From the IMG/VR virus record IMGVR_UViG_3300046557_000778, positions 1 through 21,031 of that record: a stretch of 21,031 bases of DNA, one strand, 5' to 3'. This stretch comes from a virus. The position numbers and the translations under genes were made by a program. Numbering within the stretch: the first letter of the stretch is position 1; each line of letters starts with the position of its first letter. The notes under the pieces are model-generated. The model saw only the letters and a program-made list of their open reading frames with translations, did not search any database and was not told the origin of the DNA. Shown in pieces: positions 1 to 5,755 of this stretch.

Positions 1-38
1 CGCCGGACGACAATCCCAAACCTAAAAACAAGAAATGA
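1..38 (+). CDS. C-terminal end of an upstream gene (partial)
   Basis: Reading from base 3 gives an open frame encoding PDDNPKPKNKK and ending in TGA at 36-38. That stop overlaps the next ATG as ATGA, the same tight arrangement seen at 3839-3842. The other two forward frames do not give a comparable gene end here. The Lys/Pro-rich tail is typical of many small phage proteins but says nothing about function. Only about 11 codons are visible, so this is an inference from the overlap architecture. Confidence 0.35.
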   Translation, partial: PDDNPKPKNKK

Positions 39-1282
39 ACGACTGGACACAGAATGAAATCGCTTTGCTCGCCTCCGGGCTGAGCAACAAAGAAGTGGCC
101 GCCCGAACCGGGCGCTCGGAACCCGCCATCCGCGGCAAGCGGCAACGCCTCGCCGCCGAAGCGGAGGCGACGCCCGTAGCCTCCAAGGGGGCGCCCACCA
201 CGTTCGAGCAGGACAAGACGGCGAAGTCCAATGAATTTTGGAAGGGCGAATACCAAAATCTCGAGAAGAAATACAAGCAGGCGGTCGCGCATGCGTCCAT
301 CGCCGAGCAGCTCGTGGAGCTGGCGCGCGAAGTCGCGCCCGTGAGTTACAACCCGTTCCCCGCGGCGGTGCCCTACAAGGCCGGCGAGGACAAATCGCAG
401 TCCGCCGTCCTCATTCTGAGTGACACGCATGTGGGCCAGGAAATCACGCCCGACCAGACCCTCGGGTTTGGCGGCTACAATCTGGACCTTTTTCTCGCGC
501 GCCTGAAGACCGTGGAGTCGTCCATCACGTCCATCGTCACGCGGCACACCACCACCCAGGTCGACGAGCTCGTCGTCTGTTTCGGCGGTGACCTTATCCA
601 CGGTGCGTTGAACCACGGAGCCGAGGCCGCGCAAAAAATGACGCTGTTCGACCAAACGTATGCCGCCGGCCACGCCTTCGCGCAGTTCTTGCGCAACCTC
701 GCGCCACGTTTTCCCTTGGTCCGCGTTGTGGGGACCGTGGGCAACCATCCCCGGTTCGCGAACCAGAAACGCATGCCGACAGAAAACCGTTTCAGCAATC
801 TCGATATGTTCTGCCTCTCGTATACCGAAGCGCTGACCCGCGAGCTGGCCAACGTGCATTGGACGCTCGACAAGCAACCCACCGCGCTGTTCGACGTGCA
901 GGGGTTCCGCTTCGAGCTGCTCCACGGGGACACACTCCGTGGCGGCGACCGCGCGCTCGGCATCCCGAACCATTCTGTAGCTCGGCACGTCTCGGGCCGC
1001 TCGCAGCTGTTCGCCAAATACGGGCAGCGCTCGCCCGACTACTACCTGTGCGGGCATCTGCACCGGGACATTGTGCTTCCACACGCGAAGGGTCGCTTTA
1101 TTGTCAACGGCGGCTTCCCCGGCATCGACGGCTACGCGCTGGCGGAAAACTTTTCGCCGGTCGACCCCACGCAAACTTTCTTCTTGATGCACCCCAAATA
1201 CGGGCAAACCGCGAGCTACAGCATTTCCCTGAAGTTCGCGGAGGTAGGCTCCACGCCGCCGTATGTGCTGCCGAAAATTTGA
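35..1282 (+). CDS. HTH-fused calcineurin-like metallophosphoesterase
   Basis: This 415-aa protein has an N-terminal Myb/SANT-like helix-turn-helix (residues 3-40, with WTQNEIALL and LSNKEVAARTGRS), a Lys/Glu-rich helical linker, and a metallophosphoesterase domain from about residue 124. All metal-binding blocks are visible in order: D130-x-H132 (LILSDTHVGQ), GGD186, GN237-H238, H297-G-D299 and CGH341-L-H343. The set is complete, so the enzyme is probably an active two-metal phosphoesterase or nuclease. The HTH suggests a DNA substrate or DNA targeting, which is inference. It begins at an ATG overlapping the preceding stop (ATGA) with no clear SD. Its own TGA lies inside the -35 box of the next promoter. 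Homologues of this fold include SbcD/Mre11-type nucleases and phosphodiesterases, and the exact substrate cannot be read here. Confidence 0.85.
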   Translation: MNDWTQNEIALLASGLSNKEVAARTGRSEPAIRGKRQRLAAEAEATPVASKGAPTTFEQDKTAKSNEFWKGEYQNLEKKYKQAVAHASIAEQLVELAREVAPVSYNPFPAAVPYKAGEDKSQSAVLILSDTHVGQEITPDQTLGFGGYNLDLFLARLKTVESSITSIVTRHTTTQVDELVVCFGGDLIHGALNHGAEAAQKMTLFDQTYAAGHAFAQFLRNLAPRFPLVRVVGTVGNHPRFANQKRMPTENRFSNLDMFCLSYTEALTRELANVHWTLDKQPTALFDVQGFRFELLHGDTLRGGDRALGIPNHSVARHVSGRSQLFAKYGQRSPDYYLCGHLHRDIVLPHAKGRFIVNGGFPGIDGYALAENFSPVDPTQTFFLMHPKYGQTASYSISLKFAEVGSTPPYVLPKI

Positions 1283-1307
1283 CAGGATAAACAACCTGGA
1301 GTAAACT
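1279..1307 (+). promoter_or_regulatory. Sigma70-type promoter giving a leaderless start
   Basis: A perfect -35 TTGACA (1279-1284), a 17-bp spacer and a -10 TAAACT (1302-1307) are followed by exactly 6 nt before ATG 1314. By standard spacing the +1 falls on or next to the A of the start codon. No SD is present. The stop TGA (1280-1282) of the upstream gene lies inside the -35 box. A near-copy occurs at 1895-1923. Confidence 0.8.
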
Positions 1308-1313
1308 CGCCGT

Positions 1314-1898
1314 ATGAACGAAATAAACGAATTGTCCGTCCAAAGAATTCTTGAAACCGTCGACGCCGGTCTGGTCTGCGGCATGGGCGTGCCCATCCCG
1401 GGGCAAATGTGCGTGGAAGCCGCCGTCTGTTATGGCCTGAACCTTCCCCACGGGGATGACCCGTTGTGCGTGGCCAGCGCCGTCCGGGAATTAAAAATCA
1501 TGCTGAATGACAGCAGCTGGTCCTCCAACGCCGCCCGCGCGAAGGGCCTGCGCCGGCTGGCTATCGCTCAGCTCGGAACGCGCGAGAACTTTGACATGAT
1601 AACGTTTGTCCAGCGGGTGGCGGTCGAAGCCCTCGCACTCGCTCGCGAGAGCGACTCCGCGAGCGCCGTAGACTATGCCGAATCCGCCGTTCGTTTCGAC
1701 CCCTTCCTGGGTAGCGCCGTGACCGCCGCCGTCAATGCCTGCACTGCCGTTCGGCGCGCAGCGTTTGCCATCTCATACAAGTCGCGGGGCGGCACGCTGG
1801 CCTACGATGGCGTCCTCGCGGACTTCGCGGAGAAAGTGGTGCAAATTCTTATCTCGATGGGAACCCCCGGGTCCAAGTTTTTGCCCGAGAAAATTTGA
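1314..1898 (+). CDS. Unknown 194-aa protein with a conserved-looking Cys/His-Asp block
   Basis: Function is not recognised. The N-terminal third contains the distinctive run GVPIPGQMCVEAAVCYG (about residues 25-41), followed by LPHGDDPLC and a helical segment with LNDSSWSSNAARAKGLRRLA. The remainder is predicted to be mostly alpha-helical and ends LPEKI. From memory, similar blocks occur in unannotated phage proteins, but no function is attached to them. Clustered Cys, His and Asp residues (MCVEAAVC and PHGDDP) could form a metal or catalytic site, though this is speculative. There is no signal peptide or membrane segment. The start ATG lies exactly 6 nt below the -10 box and lacks an SD, so it is probably translated from a leaderless mRNA. 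The C-terminal codons double as the promoter for the next gene. Confidence 0.75.
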   Translation: MNEINELSVQRILETVDAGLVCGMGVPIPGQMCVEAAVCYGLNLPHGDDPLCVASAVRELKIMLNDSSWSSNAARAKGLRRLAIAQLGTRENFDMITFVQRVAVEALALARESDSASAVDYAESAVRFDPFLGSAVTAAVNACTAVRRAAFAISYKSRGGTLAYDGVLADFAEKVVQILISMGTPGSKFLPEKI

Positions 1899-1923
1899 CA
1901 GGACAAACCCCCTGTCGTAACCT
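1895..1923 (+). promoter_or_regulatory. Second leaderless promoter, near-copy of the first
   Basis: TTGACA (1895-1900), a 17-bp spacer and TAACCT (1918-1923) are followed by 6 nt before ATG 1930. Spacer and flanks match the 1279-1307 copy closely: AAAATTTGACAGGA, then T or C, then AAAC, and later CCTG, GTAA and CT. As before, the upstream gene's TGA (1896-1898) sits inside the -35 box. The conserved spacer suggests duplication, or selection by an additional DNA-binding factor. Confidence 0.8.
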
Positions 1924-1929
1924 ACAGAC

Positions 1930-2343
1930 ATGAAATACATCATCGCAATCGCGGCGCTGCTCGGACTTGCAGCGGTTACCCCTGCCACGGCTGGCACCAA
2001 GAAAATCTCCACCATCAACGGCGTGGACATCTACCGTATCAAAAACTGCGGGCTGTTTTGCCCGTCCCTGACCACGCTGGTGGCTGCGGACCCGAAGCAC
2101 CCCGGTGAGGTGTCCGTCCTGGCGCATGGCGCGAGCGGCGGCATCGTTCCGAGCGTCGCCCAGGCCGGCGGCATCGCGGGCGGCGCGGCGCTGTTGCGTC
2201 CCTCGCGAAGCAAGACGTCGGTCAACACCACGGCGTCCCCGAGCACCACGGTGAACAGCGGCAACCCCGTTGTAAACACCACGGTGAACCCGGGCGGCAC
2301 CACGGTGAATAACGGCGGTAGCCACAATCACCACAACAACTAA
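1930..2343 (+). CDS. Secreted or envelope protein with Thr/Asn repeat tail
   Basis: This 137-aa protein starts with a convincing Sec signal peptide: a Lys at position 3, the hydrophobic core IIAIAALLGLAAV and a cleavage site near ATAG (about residue 22). A short domain with two Cys (KNCGLFCPS) follows, which could form a disulfide after export. A Gly/Ala-rich stretch (ASGGIVPSVAQAGGIAGGAA) could insert in or associate with membrane. The C-terminal 40 residues are a low-complexity tail built on TTVN units ending SHNHHNN. There is no lipobox Cys directly after the signal core. The gene has its own strong leaderless promoter, implying independent expression. A role at the infected cell's envelope, such as superinfection exclusion or lysis control, is possible but unproven. 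Confidence 0.7.
   Translation: MKYIIAIAALLGLAAVTPATAGTKKISTINGVDIYRIKNCGLFCPSLTTLVAADPKHPGEVSVLAHGASGGIVPSVAQAGGIAGGAALLRPSRSKTSVNTTASPSTTVNSGNPVVNTTVNPGGTTVNNGGSHNHHNN
2226..2309 (+). repeat. In-frame repeats of CACCACGGTGAA
   Basis: Three exact copies of CACCACGGTGAA lie at 2244-2255, 2277-2288 and 2298-2309, with a degenerate copy starting at 2226 (CACCACGGCG). Offsets of 18, 33 and 21 bp are all multiples of three, so the unit encodes repeated TTVN-type peptides in the tail of the secreted protein. Confidence 0.75.
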
Positions 2344-2347
2344 AACC

Positions 2348-2704
2348 ATGGACGCGACCACACCCATCCTGGCGTCGAAATACCACGTCATTAACGAAGC
2401 GCCGCTGTCCGACGAGGACAAGGCCGCTATCCTCGAGTGCGCGAAATCGCACACCGTCGAAGACCGGGCAAATGTCCGTGAGGCGTTCCTGAATGACCTC
2501 CTGCAGGACAGCCAAATCCTTGGCATCGCCCTGCGTCGGGCCGCGGGTCACCTCACCGCCCCCGTTTGCTTCGCGGGGTTCCCCGCGGAAGTGGATGCGG
2601 TCGCGCTCGAGGCCAAGCTCCGCGAAATCCACAACCACATCGCCAACGCGGCGTGGGCGCTGACCGAGGCGAATGAAATCGCCACCAAGGGTCTGCCGGA
2701 GTAA
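2348..2704 (+). CDS. Unknown 118-aa helical phage protein
   Basis: Function is not recognised. The sequence is acidic to neutral and predicted to be almost entirely alpha-helical, with segments around DEDKAAILECAKSH, ANVREAFLNDLLQDSQILG, ALRRAAGHL and a long C-terminal helix including LEAKLREIHNHIANAAWALTE. There is no signal peptide or membrane segment. It starts 4 nt after the upstream TAA (TAAAACCATG) without an SD, so it is probably translated with the secreted-protein gene from the 1895 promoter. Small helical phage proteins of this size include anti-defence sponges and regulators, but no diagnostic motif was found. Confidence 0.65.
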   Translation: MDATTPILASKYHVINEAPLSDEDKAAILECAKSHTVEDRANVREAFLNDLLQDSQILGIALRRAAGHLTAPVCFAGFPAEVDAVALEAKLREIHNHIANAAWALTEANEIATKGLPE

Positions 2705-2714
2705 CTTCCCCATC

Positions 2715-2759
2715 CCCGCACCAGCGGGCATCTGGGAAACGTCGGGCCACGGATGGCCC
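2715..2759 (+). promoter_or_regulatory. Two tandem short hairpins in the longest gap
   Basis: The 65-nt gap 2705-2769 holds CCCGC-ACCA-GCGGG (2715-2728) and GGGCCA-CGGA-TGGCCC (2744-2759). Both are perfect stems with 4-nt loops. The second ends 10 nt before ATG 2770 and 4 nt before an in-frame TTG at 2764. Only a weak T run (TGATTTG) follows, so an intrinsic terminator is not well supported. Masking of the downstream start or an mRNA processing signal is an alternative. No SD or promoter boxes are seen in the gap. Confidence 0.5.
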
Positions 2760-2769
2760 TGATTTGAAA

Positions 2770-3375
2770 ATGAAAAACATCCTCCCATACATCAAGGCGC
2801 TCGGCGTCGTATTCGGCTTCATCATCGGCTTTGTGTTGTTCAACTTCCTGGCGGTCGAATACCCGGGTCCGCTTTTTTGTGCTCTTGCTCTGGCGATGCT
2901 CGCCCTGGTCACTATCGGGCTCAGAAAATATTTTTTCGGTTTGGCCCTGGCGGCGTGTATCTCGTCGTCCGCCAACGCCGCCCCGCTGCCGACGTTCAAA
3001 CACCTGCCCGGTTATATGGTCCTCCGTCAGTGTGACCCCTTCAGCTGTGACGCGGTCCGCATGCTGCAGGCCCGCGGTATCCCGGCACGCCAAATCCTTT
3101 TCAAGTGGTCACAATACGGGGGCCAGCAGGGTTTCCACGCCGCGGTGTTGTTCCAGTTCGAGGGTAAGTTCTATTTCATGGACAACCAGCGCATGGGCGC
3201 GCGCCCGGTCGCCGGCAAGACGGACCTGGGCTGCGTGAACCACATTGCGATGGACTTTTACACACAGTGCTGGATGGTGGACCGACAGGGCCGGCGGGTC
3301 GCGCCGCGGAAGATGGCGGACCTTTTTGCGCCGGCCCCCGCGTGGATGAAACAATTACAGGAGAACACCAAGTGA
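2770..3375 (+). CDS. Membrane-anchored transglutaminase-like cysteine peptidase
   Basis: The 201-aa product (ATG 2770; an in-frame TTG at 2764 would add two residues) begins with two or three hydrophobic segments (about residues 5-25, 33-50 and 55-70). The last resembles a signal peptide ending ANAAPLP. A small domain follows with a plausible catalytic triad: C93 in SCDAVRMLQARGIP, H123 in GFHAAVLF and D138 in FYFMDNQ. The C..(A)..L...GIP, HAxVL and DN pattern matches the bacterial transglutaminase-like cysteine proteinase fold (BTLCP/LapG-type). A second Cys, C88, precedes it. The domain is likely exposed outside the inner membrane, where it could cleave host surface or envelope proteins, or assist lysis. 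The substrate is unknown. It overlaps the next gene by 4 nt. Confidence 0.6.
   Translation: MKNILPYIKALGVVFGFIIGFVLFNFLAVEYPGPLFCALALAMLALVTIGLRKYFFGLALAACISSSANAAPLPTFKHLPGYMVLRQCDPFSCDAVRMLQARGIPARQILFKWSQYGGQQGFHAAVLFQFEGKFYFMDNQRMGARPVAGKTDLGCVNHIAMDFYTQCWMVDRQGRRVAPRKMADLFAPAPAWMKQLQENTK
3359..3363 (+). promoter_or_regulatory. Shine-Dalgarno deciding a GTG start
   Basis: AGGAG lies 8 nt upstream of GTG 3372. Together with the GTGA overlap with the preceding stop, it selects this GTG over an in-frame ATG at 3267 that sits deep inside the upstream gene. It is one of few clear SD sequences in the window. Confidence 0.65.
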
Positions 3376-3842
3376 GCGCCATTGTTTTTCTTCCGTTAAC
3401 GCAGGGACAGGTCGCGGTTATCGACTTCGCCGACATGGAAGAATTTGGGCGCCGCAAATGGCACGCCTTGTGGAATCCCCGGTCGAACACATTCTACGCA
3501 CTGCGAAAGGAGGGCTGGGGGCACGTTTGGTTGCATTGTGAACTGTTGAACACCAAAGGCGTTGACCACCGAGACGGAGATGGGTTAAACAATCAACGGG
3601 CCAATCTCCGTCCGGCCACCCATGCCCAAAACATGCGCAACCGTGTCAAACGCGCGGCGGCGACCTCGAAGTTCAAGGGCGTCTATTGGTGCCCTGACGC
3701 TCGGAAGTGGCGCGCGAATCTACAGGTCGCCGGAAGACGGATATACCTGGGAAAATTTCATAGGGAGGAAGACGCCGCGCGGTCGTATGATGCAGGTGCC
3801 CGCGCATATTTTGGCGAGTTCGCGAAACCCAATTTTCCATGA
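3372..3842 (+). CDS. HNH endonuclease with C-terminal AP2 DNA-binding domain
   Basis: The 156-aa protein has a central HNH-type block, with D65-H66 in VDHRDGDGLNN followed by NLRPATHAQNMRNR. A C-terminal AP2/ERF-like domain follows (about residues 98-156: FKGVYWCPDARKWRA, YLGKF, EEDAARSYDAGARAYFGEF). This HNH-AP2 architecture is well known from phage free-standing homing endonucleases, where AP2 supplies DNA binding. The start is GTG 3372, chosen from the SD and the GTGA overlap. The stop overlaps the glycosyltransferase start (ATGA). It probably acts as a selfish mobile gene nicking or cutting homologous phage DNA. The target site cannot be deduced. Confidence 0.88.
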   Translation: MSAIVFLPLTQGQVAVIDFADMEEFGRRKWHALWNPRSNTFYALRKEGWGHVWLHCELLNTKGVDHRDGDGLNNQRANLRPATHAQNMRNRVKRAAATSKFKGVYWCPDARKWRANLQVAGRRIYLGKFHREEDAARSYDAGARAYFGEFAKPNFP

Positions 3843-4933
3843 CCCCGCTTCGGATACATCTGCTCGGCTTGCCGAATTGCCCCGTCAGCGAAGACTTTTC
3901 ACTCGACGGGTTCGCCGCCGCCGGCCACCGGTTCTGCCGCATGATGCGCTCCCTGGGCCACACGGTCTACCTTTACGGGGCCGAGGGCTCCACCGCCCCG
4001 TGCACCGAGTTCATCAACGTGATGCCCGAGGGCGACCGCAAGCGCTACCTGGGGCAGACGGAATACCAGCACGCGCCCGTGGACGGAAAAACCCCGCTCT
4101 ACCAACAGTCGAACCCCTGGATGATTGCCGAAATCGCCAAGCGCAAGCAATCGCGGGACTTCCTGCTCTCCATCGGGGGCCACTCGCAGAAGCCAGTTTT
4201 TGACGCGCACAAGGACCTCCTGGGCGTGGAGTATTCCATCGGGTATGAGGGCAACTGGGCGCCGTTCCGGGTGTTCGAGAGCTATGCGTGGATGCACTTC
4301 TGTTATGGGGCGCAACGCATCTCTAACGCGCGTTTCTTCGATACGGTCATCCCCGTCTTTTTTGACCCCGACCAATTTCACCTCGCCACACCGGACGACT
4401 ATTTTCTTTACGTCGGTCGACTGACTCACGAAAAGGGGGTCCGCGTAGCGTGTGACGCCGCGACCGCTGCCGGCGTGAAATTGAAGCTCATCGGTCACGG
4501 CGGCAGCCTGCGGAACATCACCGGGGGTCACGAGTATTGTGGTGCCCCGGACTGGAAGACCCGCAACGAGATGATGGCCCGGGCGCAGGCGGTGTTTTGC
4601 CCGTCACTCTACCCCGAGCCGTTCGGCTGCGTGGCCGTGGAGGCGCAGCTTTGCGGCACGCCGGTCATTTCAACGGACTGGGCTGGGTTTACGGAGACGG
4701 TGGTGCACGGCATGTCCGGGTTCCGATGTCACTACCTGGGGGAGTTTGCGGACGCCTGCCGGCAGGTGAACACCCTGGACCGGAAAGCCATTCGCGCGCG
4801 GGCAATCCAAAAATATTCGATGTATACCCTCAAGCACGACTATCAGCGTTATTTCGAGCGGCTGAGCCTGCTCTGGGGGAAGGGGTGGAACACCCCCGAG
4901 GCCCCCCACGCTTGGTCATACGACTGGTTTTGA
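3839..4933 (+). CDS. GT4-family (GT-B fold) glycosyltransferase
   Basis: This 364-aa protein has the usual length of a single-domain GT-B enzyme. The C-terminal half shows DYFLYVGRLTHEKGV (start of the donor-binding domain, about residue 185), a loop with KLIGHGG, and the GT4 signature YPEPFGCVAVEA. That signature carries E260 and E268 in the EX7E arrangement, followed by GTPVISTDWAGFTE. The N-terminal Rossmann half begins IHLLGLPNCPVSEDFSLDGFA and includes a Gly-rich acceptor loop. It overlaps the HNH-AP2 stop (ATGA) and closes the plus-strand operon. Donor sugar and acceptor are unknown. Phage GT4 enzymes may modify host surface glycans, virion proteins or DNA. No base-modification enzyme is seen next to it. 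Its last 18 bp overlap the convergent gene. Confidence 0.88.
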   Translation: MTPLRIHLLGLPNCPVSEDFSLDGFAAAGHRFCRMMRSLGHTVYLYGAEGSTAPCTEFINVMPEGDRKRYLGQTEYQHAPVDGKTPLYQQSNPWMIAEIAKRKQSRDFLLSIGGHSQKPVFDAHKDLLGVEYSIGYEGNWAPFRVFESYAWMHFCYGAQRISNARFFDTVIPVFFDPDQFHLATPDDYFLYVGRLTHEKGVRVACDAATAAGVKLKLIGHGGSLRNITGGHEYCGAPDWKTRNEMMARAQAVFCPSLYPEPFGCVAVEAQLCGTPVISTDWAGFTETVVHGMSGFRCHYLGEFADACRQVNTLDRKAIRARAIQKYSMYTLKHDYQRYFERLSLLWGKGWNTPEAPHAWSYDWF

Positions 4934-5548
4934 AATCGCGTTGAGCACGCGACCGCGACCGGGCGCCGGACCCGATGTCGGACTGCCGGGCTGCAAATTC
5001 GTCACCCGAGCCGCCAGGAGGCGTTTCTGGGCACCGGCAGGAGCGGGGGGAGCGGAGGGCATCGGAGCGGCTGCGGCTTCACCAGCGGGCGCTGGCGCAG
5101 CGGGCGCCCCCTCTGCGGGAACTTCGGAACTGCCGCCATCCAACCGGGCGGATTCAAATGAGGCCGCCAGCTGCTGAAAGGGCACGGCGATGGAATCGAG
5201 CTGGCCCGCCTTGTCGGCGTCCATAACTTCCTGGGGCTTAACAAGTAGCCCGTTAAAAAGCACGAAGTTCCCCGGCTGGGATTCGGATTCAAACGCGGCG
5301 AAACCCATCTTTTTCAGGGCCTCGGCGTTCTCTTTCTTCCCAATGACCTTGAGCTGAGGGTCTTCCGACTTGAGCGGCCCGTAGGTAGCCGGCGGGGACC
5401 CGTTCGCCAGGGCGGCGAGGGCGGGAATCTTCGCCAGCTCGGGCGGCATAACGGGGGCCTTGGCTTCGGGTTCCTCGGCGGGGGTGACCTCGTCAGCCGC
5501 AGCGGGGGCGGCGGCAACGGGCTGAATGTCTTCGGGCATCACGGGCAT
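4916..5548 (-). CDS. Pro/Ala-rich 210-aa late-cluster protein, unknown
   Basis: Function is not recognised. The N-terminal 50 residues and residues from about 140 onward are Pro/Ala/Glu-rich and probably disordered. The middle (about 55-135: YGPLKSEDPQLKVIGKKENA, LKKMGFAAFESESQPGNFVL, FNGLLVKPQEVMDADKAG) looks folded. The C-terminus is basic. It is the last gene of the virion cluster, starting 2 nt after the 55-aa gene's stop, so a minor virion or assembly role is plausible. The start is the ATG at 5548. No SD is evident, but a TTGACA lies 37 nt upstream. The 3' end overlaps the glycosyltransferase gene by 18 bp in convergent orientation. Confidence 0.7.
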   Translation of the reverse strand: MPVMPEDIQPVAAAPAAADEVTPAEEPEAKAPVMPPELAKIPALAALANGSPPATYGPLKSEDPQLKVIGKKENAEALKKMGFAAFESESQPGNFVLFNGLLVKPQEVMDADKAGQLDSIAVPFQQLAASFESARLDGGSSEVPAEGAPAAPAPAGEAAAAPMPSAPPAPAGAQKRLLAARVTNLQPGSPTSGPAPGRGRVLNAISKPVV

Positions 5549-5585
5549 AGCTACTTAGAAGTGGATGGTTTATCCGCTTTGTCAA
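5549..5585 (-). promoter_or_regulatory. Candidate promoter: TTGACA 37 nt before an ATG
   Basis: TTGACA reads 5585-5580 on the minus strand, inside the 3' end of the 55-aa gene. Candidate -10 boxes are ACTTCT (17-bp spacing) or TTCTAA (19-bp spacing, ending 6 nt from ATG 5548). Neither is strong. The positional match to the two clear plus-strand promoters is the main support. Confidence 0.3.
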
Positions 5586-5718
5586 CGGGCTTTCGGTCCG
5601 TCGAATTGGCGTCCTCGTGGGCCGAGGTGTGCAGGCTTTCGACGATGAACTGCATCAGCTCCGGGCCGAGCGCCTTCATCAATTCTTCCGCCGACACGTC
5701 TTTGTGTTCAGTTTTCAT
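5551..5718 (-). CDS. Small 55-aa acidic/helical protein
   Basis: ATG 5718 begins MKTEHKDVSAEELMKALGPE and the frame ends in TAG at 5551-5553. The first half is an amphipathic helix (AEELMKALGPELMQFIVESL). The second half is a charged tail rich in Asp, Lys and Ser. It sits 5 nt after the giant gene's stop and 2 nt before the next start, filling the only space between them. This compact fit supports a real gene. Function is unknown; a small virion or assembly accessory is possible. Confidence 0.65.
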   Translation of the reverse strand: MKTEHKDVSAEELMKALGPELMQFIVESLHTSAHEDANSTDRKPVDKADKPSTSK

Positions 5719-5755
5719 CAACGTCAATCTTCCACCGGGTTGACCGGAATGTCAA
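5719..5755 (-). promoter_or_regulatory. Candidate promoter before the 55-aa gene
   Basis: TTGACA (5755-5750), a 17-bp spacer and GAAGAT (5732-5727) are followed by 8 nt before ATG 5718. The -10 keeps the conserved A at position 2 and T at position 6 but is otherwise poor. The -35 lies in the Leu-Asp-Ile codons near the giant gene's end. Confidence 0.3.

Noticed and set aside
3267-3371. N-terminal extension of the HNH-AP2 gene to an ATG at 3267
   Set aside because: It would overlap the cysteine peptidase gene by over 100 nt and has a Gly/Pro-rich shadow composition. GTG 3372 has an SD and a GTGA overlap.
4933-4975. Possible terminator hairpin (CGCG...CGCG) after the glycosyltransferase
   Set aside because: The stem is only 4 bp with a 7-nt loop and no T run follows. 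It also lies within the convergent coding sequence.
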